Shown here: positions 9,232 to 18,580 of the stretch, one piece after another
Position numbering within the stretch: position 1 is the stretch's first letter
Layout: every line of letters starts with the position of its first letter
Assembly (NCBI GenBank): GCA_965204465.1
Contig: CBDBES010000002.1
Location: 558,001 to 622,000 of the forward strand
Direction of reading: 5' to 3'
DNA length: 64,000 nt
Origin: CBDBES01 sp965204465
GTDB lineage: Bacteria > Spirochaetota > Leptospiria > Turneriellales > CBDBES01
Made by a program: the position numbers and the translations under genes
The notes under the pieces: model-generated
Database searches by the model: none
Seen by the model: only the letters and a program-made list of their open reading frames with translations
Told to the model about the DNA's origin: nothing

Positions 9232-10305
9232 TTAATTCCTTGCTAATTCCAAAGTCTTTTTAATTTCTTTTATGATTTTTTTACGGGCATCTTCATATTT
9301 TTCTTCTACTTTACAACCAGCTGCATTTTTATGTCCGCCTCCCCCAAATTTCTTTGCGATGGCAGAAACATCGATATGGTCGATAGATCGAAAAGAGCAT
9401 TTCAAAAAACCATCAATTGTCTTGGTCAGTATCACCGCAATAAAAATTTCTTTAATGGCTAGTAATTGATTGATCAGTCCATCTGAATCGCTTCTTTTAA
9501 TAGAAAGCTTTTTTTTATATTTTTCTTTCACTTCTGCAAAAATATAACCCAATTGTGGATCTGCAGTAGAATTTTCCAGAATTTTTTGCATTAAATTTAA
9601 ACGATCAAGTGAATAAGATTCATAGATCAACCTGTATATAAAATCACTATCTATCCCATGACTTAAAAGTTCCGATCCAGCCAAATGAGTTCTAAAAGAA
9701 GTCTTTGAGTAACGAAAATTACCACTATCGGCTACGATCCCCATATAGAGCGGAACAGCTGCTTCCCGGGGTATTTTGATCTTATAATAGCGGTATAAAT
9801 CCCAAATCAATTCACAGGTTGCCGCATAACTGCTATCGTTACAGTAATTATTCCTGGCAGGCAGTATATGATGGTCTATTGTGGCCCATTTACATTCAGC
9901 CTTTAAAAAAGAATTCGCAACCTTTCCGCTTCTTTTCAGCTCCGAGCTATCTAATATAAATACAAAATAATCTTTTAATGAACGGATAAAATGCTCTTCA
10001 TTATGTTCATAGATTTGTATGTTTTTTACCAAATTAGGGGGGATATATTCTTTTAATAGCTCTGGTGCATCCTCATGATTCAGGATCATACATTTTTTTT
10101 TCAATTTTTTCAATAGGTAATATAGACCAATTTGACTCCCTACTCCATCCAGATCTGAATCTATGTGAGTGGTCAATAAAAAAGAATCACTTTTACGAAT
10201 AATTCCAGCAATTTTTTTAAGTATGGGGCTATTAGGAGTATAGGCACGAAGCATACTCTGGGCTAATTTACGATTGATCTGCATTGTCTTTGATTCTATG
10301 GCCAT
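9232..10305 (-). CDS. nrnA: DHH-DHHA1 phosphoesterase, NrnA-like oligoribonuclease/pAp phosphatase
   Basis: A 357-residue DHH-family enzyme that degrades short RNA fragments (nanoRNA) and/or 3'-phosphoadenosine 5'-phosphate. The manganese-binding motifs appear in order: THIDSDLDGVGS (about 45-56), DSSELKRSG (about 118), IDHH (about 142), and the DHHA1 signature GGGGHKNAAGC (about 321-331). The length is slightly over the usual 310-330, the excess being at the N terminus. A second ATG at codon 8 could be the true start. TATAAT lies only 5 nt before the annotated ATG. NrnA is inferred from architecture; a general DHH phosphoesterase is the fallback. Confidence 0.88.
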   Translation of the reverse strand: MAIESKTMQINRKLAQSMLRAYTPNSPILKKIAGIIRKSDSFLLTTHIDSDLDGVGSQIGLYYLLKKLKKKCMILNHEDAPELLKEYIPPNLVKNIQIYEHNEEHFIRSLKDYFVFILDSSELKRSGKVANSFLKAECKWATIDHHILPARNNYCNDSSYAATCELIWDLYRYYKIKIPREAAVPLYMGIVADSGNFRYSKTSFRTHLAGSELLSHGIDSDFIYRLIYESYSLDRLNLMQKILENSTADPQLGYIFAEVKEKYKKKLSIKRSDSDGLINQLLAIKEIFIAVILTKTIDGFLKCSFRSIDHIDVSAIAKKFGGGGHKNAAGCKVEEKYEDARKKIIKEIKKTLELARN

Positions 10306-10615
10306 ATCTTATTATATTGAATTAAAATTTTCTCTTTGATCTATGGTATAAAATATACGCTCGTACACGATAATCCTTCTATTTATTACTTTTAGACAGT
10401 AAATCTACTATTGCCAACAGAGAAAAATAAGTTTGGTTTTACTCGTCCTATAGATAGGATTTAGATGTATCTTAGGAATCCATAAGCGTAATCCTTTTAT
10501 TTTATTTATTATGTACTATTCTCTATAGTTGACTAATATGTAAAGTTTTTTTATTTTTTATACAATTATTGTACTTGACACATGCAGTATATTATATTAA
10601 ATATCTATCATTTAG
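10306..10615. other. 310-bp divergent intergenic region
   Basis: Separates nrnA (minus) from the next plus-strand gene. It is very AT-rich. The nrnA side has TATAAT (minus, 10316-10311); the other side has TTGACA with TTAAAT. No ORF, RNA gene or repeat was recognised. Confidence 0.5.
10575..10602 (+). promoter_or_regulatory. candidate sigma-70 promoter with near-leaderless start
   Basis: TTGACA at 10575-10580 and TTAAAT at 10597-10602, with a 16-bp spacer. The predicted transcription start is only a few bases before the ATG at 10616, leaving no room for a Shine-Dalgarno sequence, and none is seen. Confidence 0.5.
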
Positions 10616-12259
10616 ATGAAATTTTTAAATAAAAATAAAGTCTCTTTCCTATCTATAGCCATTTTTTCTGCATGGTTTCATTTTGCATTGATCGTTTTTC
10701 TGTACATGAATAGAGCGGTTGTCCCCTCCCCTATATATTGCAATGTTCATTTACCTGAAGAGAAGACTATAGATAAAGAAAAGCAACTCAGTTTTTCTTT
10801 ATCTACTGACCATAAAAATGGCGAACAAGATCAAAAAAAATCAGAAAGAGAAAACCAAAAAAAAGACCTTGAAAAAATCATAGAAAACCAGCAAGAAGAA
10901 GACAAGAACCCGGCAGGGAAATTTCAAAGTAGCTTTAATAAAAATAAAAAGCATGCTGAACTGATCAAAAGATTATATAATACTCTTGATCTAAAGCCAT
11001 TAAAACAAAGCCCCCAACAAGGTCTAAAGAATAAACAATTCTCCTTTAAGAAAAAGAAGGGGGGGAGAAACGGAAATGAAAAGCAACCAATCAGGCGAAA
11101 AGGTATTGGTTTTCCTCGTGTCTTTGAAGATATGCTACAGGGTAGAAATATAAGTGATTCTTATATTTATCGCAAAAGGCAATATCAGGATATAGTGGTT
11201 AAAGAGATATTACCTTCTTTATACACAATAGATAAACCATTTTCAGAGATCATTAAACAAGCTCCTAATGACTTAAAAGAACATAATATCAGAAATTCAA
11301 TTATAGAAGACTTTAGAACATGGAAAAAAGGGGATGATCCAAACTCCTTTATGAAAGCGCAAATTCGATATAAAGATCCTAAAAAAGATGGAAAGAGTCC
11401 TCTGAATTTTCCAGAAGAAGAAAGAAAAAAATACTTAGATGAATCTCTTCCCTTATCTAAAGAAACACAATTGAATCGTTTCATTGCACAATATTTTCAT
11501 TATGATCCAGATGAAGGAGATCTTCCTATCGCTATAAGAGATCTATATTATGAAAATCTACAAAGACTTGCCTACCAATTTAGTAGTGATCCAAGTTATT
11601 TTACGCTGGATTATTTTCAGGAAAATCTAAATAAAGAAGATTTTCTAAAAAATTCTCTGGCCCAAGTAGCAGAACTTTCAGGTACAAAGGCTGCTGTAGA
11701 GATACTTTTTGCAATCGAAAATATCTATGAGATACAACAAAGAGCCATTCGATTTCTTTTCTATTTTATCAGTAAATATGATCAATTACCAGCCGAAAAA
11801 AAAGATCGGCTTAGAATGGAAACTCTTCGCAGAGCTACTAACAAATATAAGCCTATTCTATCAAAGAAAAAGATATTTAATTATCAAAATGCAGTTGAAT
11901 TGTATAGCAAGAAAAGAGTCGAAATAATGGATTATCTGATTGAAAATTCTACTACAAAATATCGCCTTAAAGACGCTCTTTTTGAAAAAGGTAGAATTTA
12001 TTGGGATTGGGGTAAGCATGCCAGAAATAAAAAACATATGCAAGAGGCATTGAACATTTGGTCGCGCATATCCAAAATACGATCAAATCAGGGAGACTTC
12101 TTGAACAAAGATGCATTTTCTCAGATAAAAGAAATAGGCTTTCAATTTAATGATACTGATTTTTATAAAGAGATCCAGATCACAAAGATTTTACATAACA
12201 GACTAAGAAAAGACATGGAAAAAAAACGTCTCAGAGAAGCGCGTTTACTTTGGCCGTAA
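10616..12259 (+). CDS. unknown membrane-anchored protein with charged linker
   Basis: A 547-residue protein that I do not recognise. Residues about 11-32 are one transmembrane helix with a basic cytoplasmic N terminus, so the bulk is probably periplasmic. Residues 45-155 are a low-complexity Lys/Glu/Gln-rich linker, reminiscent in layout only of TonB/TolA-type proteins. The C-terminal 380 residues are helical, with EEILPSLY-like and LRRATNKYKP segments and no catalytic motif I can name. A run of seven G occurs in the linker region (GGRNGNEK). A 9-bp AT-only hairpin follows the stop codon, then prfB. Confidence 0.7.
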   Translation: MKFLNKNKVSFLSIAIFSAWFHFALIVFLYMNRAVVPSPIYCNVHLPEEKTIDKEKQLSFSLSTDHKNGEQDQKKSERENQKKDLEKIIENQQEEDKNPAGKFQSSFNKNKKHAELIKRLYNTLDLKPLKQSPQQGLKNKQFSFKKKKGGRNGNEKQPIRRKGIGFPRVFEDMLQGRNISDSYIYRKRQYQDIVVKEILPSLYTIDKPFSEIIKQAPNDLKEHNIRNSIIEDFRTWKKGDDPNSFMKAQIRYKDPKKDGKSPLNFPEEERKKYLDESLPLSKETQLNRFIAQYFHYDPDEGDLPIAIRDLYYENLQRLAYQFSSDPSYFTLDYFQENLNKEDFLKNSLAQVAELSGTKAAVEILFAIENIYEIQQRAIRFLFYFISKYDQLPAEKKDRLRMETLRRATNKYKPILSKKKIFNYQNAVELYSKKRVEIMDYLIENSTTKYRLKDALFEKGRIYWDWGKHARNKKHMQEALNIWSRISKIRSNQGDFLNKDAFSQIKEIGFQFNDTDFYKEIQITKILHNRLRKDMEKKRLREARLLWP

Positions 12260-12280
12260 AATTATTTTATAAAAATAATT
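12260..12280. other. perfect AT-only hairpin between the unknown gene and prfB
   Basis: AATTATTTT and AAAATAATT flank a 3-nt loop directly after the stop codon. With no GC pairs it would be a weak terminator at best. A TATAAT follows at 12286-12291, only 11 nt before the prfB ATG. Confidence 0.35.
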
Positions 12281-12302
12281 CATTCTATAATTTTCAGATT
12301 CG

Positions 12303-13415
12303 ATGCTAAAAATTGATTTTGAGTATATAAAAAATTCTATTTATGAAATAGAAAATAAATTGAAAGAACGTTATGCAAACTTAAATATTCATCAATTAGA
12401 AAAAGAAAGAGAAGAAATAAAAAAAAGTCTTGAAGATGCTTCTATTTGGAGTGATTCAGATTCAATAGAAAAGGCTAAGAAAAAACAAAGTAGAATCTCA
12501 GTAATTGATAGGCAAACCGAATCCTGGAAATCTCTTGCAAAAGAAATTGAAGATATTAAGGAATATCTGGAAATTGCAGAAATTGAGAATGAAGTAAGCT
12601 TATTGCCTGAGATTCAAAAAAAAGTACAGATTATTTCTAAAAAATTTAATAAATTAGATATAGAAAGCATACTGAGCCATGAAGATGATTTTAGAAATGC
12701 TTTTTTTAATATCCATCCAGGAGCTGGCGGTACTGAATCTCAAGATTGGGGAGACATGCTTTATAGAGCTTATCTTAGATGGGCAGAGAAAAAAAAATTT
12801 CAAGTTGAAATCATTGATTATCAGGCAGGTGAAGAAGCTGGTATTAAGAATATTACTCTTTTAATAAAGGGAATCAATTCTTTTGGATTGCTAAAATCTG
12901 AGAATGGAGTACATAGATTGGTAAGAATATCTCCATTTGATTCGAGTAAAAAAAGACATACTTCTTTCGTTGCAATCCATGTGAGTCCGGAAATATCAGA
13001 AGATATAAAGGTAGATATAAATGAAAAAGACATCCGAATAGATACCTACCGTTCAAGTGGAGCAGGAGGACAGCATGTAAATAAAACAGACTCTGCTGTA
13101 AGAATTACCCATCAACCAACGGGAATCGTAGTAGCATGCCAAAATGAAAGAAGCCAGTTAAAGAATAAAAGCACCGCTATGAAAATGCTTAAAGCCAGAT
13201 TATATGAACTCTTTAAAAATGAAAAAGAACAAGAAATTAAATCTAAATCGGGCGATAGAAAAGATATTTCATGGGGTAATCAAATCAGATCTTATGTTTT
13301 TCATCCTTATAATCTGGTAAAAGATCTGCGTACTAACCAAGAGACAAGCAATGTACAGGCAGTAATGGATGGAGATTTTGATATCTTCATAGATTCTTAT
13401 TTAAGGAAACTATGA
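12303..13415 (+). CDS. prfB: peptide chain release factor 2
   Basis: Recognises UGA and UAA stop codons and releases the peptide. The GGQ loop is GAGGQHVNKTDSAVRI, and the anticodon-like tripeptide is SPF (RISPFDSS), which separates RF2 from RF1 (PxT). The 370 residues form one continuous frame from the ATG. The in-frame UGA and slippery site that autoregulate many prfB genes after about 25 codons are absent. No Shine-Dalgarno sequence is visible; TATAAT sits 11 nt upstream. The stop TGA overlaps the convergent tpiA gene by 6 bp. Confidence 0.97.
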   Translation: MLKIDFEYIKNSIYEIENKLKERYANLNIHQLEKEREEIKKSLEDASIWSDSDSIEKAKKKQSRISVIDRQTESWKSLAKEIEDIKEYLEIAEIENEVSLLPEIQKKVQIISKKFNKLDIESILSHEDDFRNAFFNIHPGAGGTESQDWGDMLYRAYLRWAEKKKFQVEIIDYQAGEEAGIKNITLLIKGINSFGLLKSENGVHRLVRISPFDSSKKRHTSFVAIHVSPEISEDIKVDINEKDIRIDTYRSSGAGGQHVNKTDSAVRITHQPTGIVVACQNERSQLKNKSTAMKMLKARLYELFKNEKEQEIKSKSGDRKDISWGNQIRSYVFHPYNLVKDLRTNQETSNVQAVMDGDFDIFIDSYLRKL

Positions 13416-14189
13416 AGATTCTATCGTTTCCAAAGAGTTCTTTATAAGGCTCAAAAAGGAATCGGCATCTAAACTCGCTCCCCCCACTAAAGCCCCATCA
13501 ATTTCATCTTGAGCCGTAAAAGATTTAATATTATCAGGTTTAATAGAACCCCCATATAATATACGGATATTAGAAGAAACACTCTTATTATACATTCTAG
13601 CTAATGTTTTACGGATGAGCTGATGCACATGAGAGACATCTTCAGCAGTAGCCGTTTTACCCGTACCGATCGCCCAAATTGGTTCATAGGCAATACTGAT
13701 CTTACGAGTATCTTTTAAAGAAATATTCTGAAAAGCACTCTCTAATTGATCCACCACGACCATTTCGATGATTCCTTTTTTACGCTCTTCAGAAGTCTCT
13801 CCTACACATAGAATTACTTTCAGATTCTCTGATAATGCAAGGTACATTTTTTTATTCACTGTCTCATAATCTTCATGAAAATAATGCCTTCTTTCTGAAT
13901 GCCCTATCAAAGTATGGGTGCAACCAACTCCCTTTAATTGAAAAGCTGCCACTTCACCTGTATAAGCTCCTTTTTGGTTAAAGCATATATCCTGCCCACC
14001 CAAACCTATTTTCTTCGATTTGATGACTTGCGCTACCAATGGAATATAAATAAAAGATGGAAATAAAATCACATCTAATTTATCTAAGATAGATGCATCC
14101 ATAGAGACCTTTTCTGCAAGCTCTAAAGCCTCTTTTGCATTCAAATTCATTTTCCAGTTACCCGCAATGATCAATTTTTTTTTCTTCAT
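13410..14189 (-). CDS. tpiA: triosephosphate isomerase
   Basis: Interconverts dihydroxyacetone phosphate and glyceraldehyde 3-phosphate in glycolysis. It has AGNWKMN at the N terminus (active-site Asn/Lys), GHSERR (catalytic His), YEPIWAIGTGKTAT (catalytic Glu and the mobile loop) and LYGGSIKPDN (phosphate binding). The length of 259 is standard. A GGAAG-type ribosome-binding site precedes the ATG. It lies downstream of the heptose kinase gene on the same strand, 27 bp away, and probably shares its transcript. Confidence 0.97.
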   Translation of the reverse strand: MKKKKLIIAGNWKMNLNAKEALELAEKVSMDASILDKLDVILFPSFIYIPLVAQVIKSKKIGLGGQDICFNQKGAYTGEVAAFQLKGVGCTHTLIGHSERRHYFHEDYETVNKKMYLALSENLKVILCVGETSEERKKGIIEMVVVDQLESAFQNISLKDTRKISIAYEPIWAIGTGKTATAEDVSHVHQLIRKTLARMYNKSVSSNIRILYGGSIKPDNIKSFTAQDEIDGALVGGASLDADSFLSLIKNSLETIESS

Positions 14190-14216
14190 AAATTTTCTTC
14201 CTTTCTTTTAAAATAT

Positions 14217-15266
14217 TTAAACTACCCACTGTTGCTTTGGTATTGGATTCGAAATAACCAATTGTTTTAATTGCTCCACTGATACAGTAGATGCACCCAA
14301 TTTACCAACCACCAGGCCAGCTGCTAAATTAGATAATAATGCTGACTCTAAAAGAGACCCTCCTGCCATGGTGGCAGCCGTGAAAACAGAAACAACTGTA
14401 TCCCCTGCTCCTGTAACGTCATAAACTTCTTTAGCAATCGTTGGAATGTATATTGGCGTATTACTGGATTTATCGAATAATGTCATTCCTTTATGTGCTC
14501 TTGTGATCAAGAGATGCTGAATGTCCAATGATTTTAGTATCATAGATCCAAGTTTTTCTATCTCTCTATTGTTAGAAGGAATATCTACTTTCATTGCTAA
14601 AGAAGCCTCTTTTTCATTTGGAGTAAGCAGATTGGCTCCACTATATGATTTAAAATTTGAGACCTGAGGGTCTACAACCAAATACTTCTTGCTTTTCTGC
14701 GCCAATGAAATAATCTCTTCGATTAAAAAAGGAGTAAATAATCCTTTTCCATAGTCGGATAATATTATAGAATCAAATTGGTCTATATCCCTGGATAGCA
14801 CTTCCAGGAGTCTGTTTTCTATGTATTTTTTGACTGGTTTGGGGTCTTCTCTATCTAATCTGAGTATTTGTTGATTTCTGGCAAAAATACGAGTTTTAAC
14901 AATGGTTGGTCTATCTATAACCTCCCATACATGAGAAAGTTCAAGGCCCCATTTTCGGATTTCTTTCTGCATAGCAAAGCCATTTTGGTCAGAACCAACC
15001 ACTCCCATAATACTAGGAATAATGCCTAAGGTAATTAAATTTCTCAACACATTTGTTGCTCCGCCCGGGATACGTTCTTCTTTCCTGGATTGAATTACAG
15101 GAACAGGAGCCTCAGGTGAAATTCTATCGCAATTTCCCCAGATATATTCATCCCACATTAGATCACCGATCACTAATATTCTATATTTTTTGAATCTGTC
15201 TATAATATCTAAAAGAGATTGTTTTAATTTCTCGTATTTTGGAGATTTCTTACTTTTAGTACTCAT
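14217..15266 (-). CDS. rfaE1: D-glycero-beta-D-manno-heptose-7-phosphate kinase (RfaE domain I)
   Basis: A PfkB-type sugar kinase phosphorylating heptose 7-phosphate on the ADP-heptose route to LPS inner core. The signature GDLMWDEYIWG..ISPEAPVPV near residues 33-60 is specific to HldE/RfaE kinases. GGATNVLRNL, TRIFARNQQILRLDRED and the catalytic anion hole VTGAGDTVVSVF (about 290) are present. The 349 residues contain only the kinase half; the cytidylyl/adenylyltransferase half of HldE is not fused and must be encoded elsewhere. LPS is a Leptospira-type trait among spirochaetes. Confidence 0.92.
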   Translation of the reverse strand: MSTKSKKSPKYEKLKQSLLDIIDRFKKYRILVIGDLMWDEYIWGNCDRISPEAPVPVIQSRKEERIPGGATNVLRNLITLGIIPSIMGVVGSDQNGFAMQKEIRKWGLELSHVWEVIDRPTIVKTRIFARNQQILRLDREDPKPVKKYIENRLLEVLSRDIDQFDSIILSDYGKGLFTPFLIEEIISLAQKSKKYLVVDPQVSNFKSYSGANLLTPNEKEASLAMKVDIPSNNREIEKLGSMILKSLDIQHLLITRAHKGMTLFDKSSNTPIYIPTIAKEVYDVTGAGDTVVSVFTAATMAGGSLLESALLSNLAAGLVVGKLGASTVSVEQLKQLVISNPIPKQQWVV

Positions 15267-15373
15267 ACTATTGCTTCAGGGAATTTATGATCTTAAGCCA
15301 AAGCACCTGTTAAACTCTATTACATTACATGAAATATATGAGTGATAAAACACCTGTGATGCGGATATATGAT

Positions 15374-16243
15374 CTATTTTTCTAGTCTATTGATTCTGTC
15401 TGCCAGAGGAGGATGAGTAGAGAATAAAGCAATAAGCCCTTTTTTATTGGATATTTTAAGAGATGTAATCGAACTATTGCCTTCTTCAATTCTATTAATT
15501 TTCGTGGATAGATTTTTTAATGCTGCGATCATTTTATGTTTGCCTGACAAATATGCCCCACCCGCGTCGGCTCTATATTCCCTCCATCTGGAGAAAGCAG
15601 CCACAACGATACTACCCAGAATACTAAACAAAATATCAAAAACAATGGTTAAAAGAAATCTCACCATGTAAGCAGATTCTTCTCTCATTGAACTGGTTAT
15701 AGCATAAGAAATGATTCTGGATAAGAACATGGCAAATGAATTTACTACTCCCTGTATGAGGGTCATGGTTATCATGTCTCCATTTGCGATATGAGAAACT
15801 TCATGGGCCAGAACCCCTTCTAATTCATTTTCATCCATGGAATTGAGAAGACCCTCTGAAACAGCCACTAGACTGTTTCTTTTACTAGGTCCTGTAGCAA
15901 ATGCATTCACTTCATTAGAACCATAAATACCAACCTCAGGCATTGCTGGTAATTTTGCCTTTCTTGCCAAATCATGCACCATCTTTACTAAAGAAGCATT
16001 TCTGCCTGAAGAATTCACAGGATGGATCACCTTTACTCCAGTAGTCCATTTTGCTATCTTCTTTGATATTAATAGAGAAATAAAAGCGCCTCCCATTCCC
16101 CATAGAATGCAGAAGATCATAAGCGATTCATAGTTAATACCATACTGGCTTAAATAGGGAGCAATATTAAAAACATTCAGAATGATAGAAATAGTGGCCA
16201 GTACTAATAAATTTGTGATCAAAAATAAAAATAATCTTTTCAT
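15374..16243 (-). CDS. htpX: membrane zinc metalloprotease HtpX
   Basis: An M48-family quality-control protease of the inner membrane. Two N-terminal transmembrane helices (about 5-25, 35-55), the zinc motif in LEGVLAHEVSHIANGD (HEVSH about 146), two further hydrophobic segments, the third ligand in REYRADAGGAY (about 220), and THPPLADRI near the C terminus match HtpX in order and spacing (289 residues). A strong AAGGAG Shine-Dalgarno sequence lies 8-9 nt before the ATG (16251-16256). Confidence 0.95.
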   Translation of the reverse strand: MKRLFLFLITNLLVLATISIILNVFNIAPYLSQYGINYESLMIFCILWGMGGAFISLLISKKIAKWTTGVKVIHPVNSSGRNASLVKMVHDLARKAKLPAMPEVGIYGSNEVNAFATGPSKRNSLVAVSEGLLNSMDENELEGVLAHEVSHIANGDMITMTLIQGVVNSFAMFLSRIISYAITSSMREESAYMVRFLLTIVFDILFSILGSIVVAAFSRWREYRADAGGAYLSGKHKMIAALKNLSTKINRIEEGNSSITSLKISNKKGLIALFSTHPPLADRINRLEK

Positions 16244-16711
16244 TGTAAAAACTCCTTTAATATCGAATCAATTTCCTAAATTCATAAAATATATTCAAAA
16301 GTAAATAAAAAATTTAAAAAAATTTTAATACCAAAGATTATTTTAGAGCAGTTTCTTCAAGCAAAATTTAGTTCTAAAATAAAAAAAATTATTCATGAAA
16401 TAATGATCATACTGCTTACCAGATACCTAACGCAACGAATGAATAAATAGAGAATTATATCCATGTCCTGCAAACTCAATTGGTGTTTTAATATGTACAA
16501 AGCACAGTCCTGTCAGTATTCGTTATCTTATAGCATACGCATTCTTTGCAGGAGCCTGTGCCTCAACACAGAAGAATAATTTACTACATTGTAATCTATA
16601 TCGTATTTTTTGTTACCGAAGGTTTTTTGATATTTTTCTCGAAAATACGAAATAATTTCCTAATTTCCTGATCTATACAAGCTGTTCCTGTATCATTTTG
16701 CTAAATATGAT
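16244..16711. other. 468-bp gene-free region containing one copy of the dispersed repeat
   Basis: Upstream of htpX the DNA is very AT-rich. The distal third is the 154-bp repeat described separately. No intact ORF or RNA gene is seen. Confidence 0.5.
16552..16705 (-). repeat. 154-bp dispersed repeat, copy 1
   Basis: Nearly identical to 51681-51835: two substitutions and a one-base indel. Read on the minus strand, copy 2 keeps an open frame containing KLFRIFEKKYQKTFG. Copy 1 lacks one A in the AAAAAA run and so breaks that frame. It begins 7 bp after the stop of the PKD lipoprotein gene. It is probably a fragment of a mobile element or a repeated gene remnant; the family was not recognised. 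Confidence 0.85.
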
Positions 16712-18550
16712 TTAATTTTGTTGAACAATAAGAATTTTTCCAGCATTTCCTACAAATATGTATTCATTATTGTTATAAGAAACATCATTCCATAATGCAT
16801 TAAGGTTATCGTCAACAGCTTCACTGGCAAAGGTCGTCCAGGAATCTTGAGCACCTGTATCTGAAAAAGATACAAATTCATCACCTGCTAATACATATCT
16901 ATTATTCAAATAACGTACATTCTGCGCTGTTCTGGCAATACCTACAAAAACCGTAAAAACATATTCTGTCCATCCTCCTGTACCTGTAGCAGAAATAAAA
17001 AATCCTCCAGGACTAGTAATGGCCATAAGTCCTCCTGAACTACCATAAGCCATTGAAATAAATCGATCATTATCAGAGTCTACAGTATTCACTATCCAGT
17101 TTAACCCATTATCTGTTGAGTGTGCGATTTTACCATTATCTCCTGCAACGAAAAATGTATCATTTCCAAAAACAGAAGAAAAAAAGGTCCCTAGTTCTCC
17201 AGTAGTAACTTCAGTAAAGTTAATGCTAGTACCATCTGTATATGCAGTTCTTCCAGCGTTGCGGGATATAACATAACGACCACTTGATGCGGGGTTAAAG
17301 GCAATAGATTCCCAATCTCCACCAGAAGGATTTCCACCGACTTGAAGTTTAGAATGGGTCCATGATGTTTGCCCAGCGTCGGAACGGCTTAATCTACCAT
17401 TATCACCAATAGCACTGAATTTACTATCTGCATAAATGATCTGTTCTAATGGCTCTCCTGCACTGATATTTTGCGTCCATGTTCTTCCTGCGTCAGTAGA
17501 ATAATATCCAATGCCACTATTACCATTTGTATTAACCCCAACAGCGACAAAAGTACCCCCACCATAGGCAATACTACGCAAATTGTGCGTTCCCGCACTT
17601 GGTATAGTAACTTGACTGACTACGGTATATGGTGCTGCTGCTGTGACAATAATATCGACTTCATCTGGTGAAGAATCTATCGTCCCGTCATTGACGATGA
17701 GTTCAAAGGTATAAGTTCCTAAGGCAGTAGGGGTGAATGTAGGAGAAACAGCTGTAGTGGAAGACAGAGCATCGGTAGCAGGGTTACCGCTTTTAGCAGT
17801 CCAGCTATAAGTCAAAGTATCACCGTCTGCACCGCTAGAAGCGCTGCCATCCAGAGTAACGAGAGTATTAATATTAACGGTTTGATCACTTCCAGCATTA
17901 GCAACAACGGGGGGATCATTTACTGTAATGACTACTTCAACTGGTAGAGAATCTACAATTCCATCATTCACAATGAGTATAAAGGTATAAGTCCCTAAGG
18001 CAGTAGGGGTGAATGTAGGAGAAACAGCTGTAGTGGAAGACAGAGCATCGGTAGCAGGGTTACCGCTTTTAGCAGTCCAGCTATAAGTCAAAGTATCACC
18101 GTCTGCACCGCTAGAAGCGCTGCCATCCAGAGTAACGAGAGTATTAATATTAACGGTTTGATCACTTCCAGCATTAGCAACAACGGGGGGATCATTTACT
18201 GTAATGACTACTTCAACTGGTAGAGAATCTACAATTCCATCATTCACAATGAGTATAAAGGTATAAGTCCCTGCTATGGTAGGGGTGAATTTACGGGAAG
18301 CAGCATTATCAGTGGAAACCAGATTTACCTTGGCAGGATTACCTTCTTTAGCAGTCCAACTATAATTCAAAAAATCACCATCTGCATCAGTAGAGTCGCT
18401 ACCATCCAGAGTAACTAGAGTATTAATATCAACGGTTTGATTTCTTCCAGCATTAGCAACGGGAATGGTATTTTCATCTTCTATGCATCCAGATAAAAAG
18501 ATCAGAACCAGAATTAGATTTAATATAGATTTTCTTTTTATTCCTATCAT
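16712..18550 (-). CDS. lipoprotein with three PKD-like repeats and a BNR/sortilin-type beta-propeller
   Basis: The signal peptide ends in a textbook lipobox LSGC. The first three domains (about 92 residues each, ending by about residue 305) are PKD/Ig-like modules with ANAGSDQTVNINTLVTLDGS and YSWTAKSGNP. Two of the three are identical at DNA level. The rest contains repeated S-x-D-x-G-x-x-W Asp-box-type motifs (STDAGRTWTQ, STDNGLNWIV), suggesting a sialidase/sortilin-like propeller used for adhesion or carbohydrate binding. No catalytic residues were identified. A longer reading frame begins at a TTG (18586), but the ATG at 18550 gives a normal signal peptide and is chosen. TTGACA lies 30 nt upstream of that ATG. 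Confidence 0.82.
   Translation of the reverse strand: MIGIKRKSILNLILVLIFLSGCIEDENTIPVANAGRNQTVDINTLVTLDGSDSTDADGDFLNYSWTAKEGNPAKVNLVSTDNAASRKFTPTIAGTYTFILIVNDGIVDSLPVEVVITVNDPPVVANAGSDQTVNINTLVTLDGSASSGADGDTLTYSWTAKSGNPATDALSSTTAVSPTFTPTALGTYTFILIVNDGIVDSLPVEVVITVNDPPVVANAGSDQTVNINTLVTLDGSASSGADGDTLTYSWTAKSGNPATDALSSTTAVSPTFTPTALGTYTFELIVNDGTIDSSPDEVDIIVTAAAPYTVVSQVTIPSAGTHNLRSIAYGGGTFVAVGVNTNGNSGIGYYSTDAGRTWTQNISAGEPLEQIIYADSKFSAIGDNGRLSRSDAGQTSWTHSKLQVGGNPSGGDWESIAFNPASSGRYVISRNAGRTAYTDGTSINFTEVTTGELGTFFSSVFGNDTFFVAGDNGKIAHSTDNGLNWIVNTVDSDNDRFISMAYGSSGGLMAITSPGGFFISATGTGGWTEYVFTVFVGIARTAQNVRYLNNRYVLAGDEFVSFSDTGAQDSWTTFASEAVDDNLNALWNDVSYNNNEYIFVGNAGKILIVQQN
17721..18272 (-). repeat. perfect tandem duplication, 2 x 276 bp, in the PKD lipoprotein gene
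   Basis: Bases 17721-17996 and 17997-18272 are identical at every position I compared. Each encodes one 92-residue PKD module. A third, diverged copy follows at about 18273-18480. Perfect identity including third codon positions points to a recent duplication or gene conversion. Confidence 0.95.
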
Positions 18551-18580
18551 AACGGAAGTTAAAGCATAGATACGTTCGTT

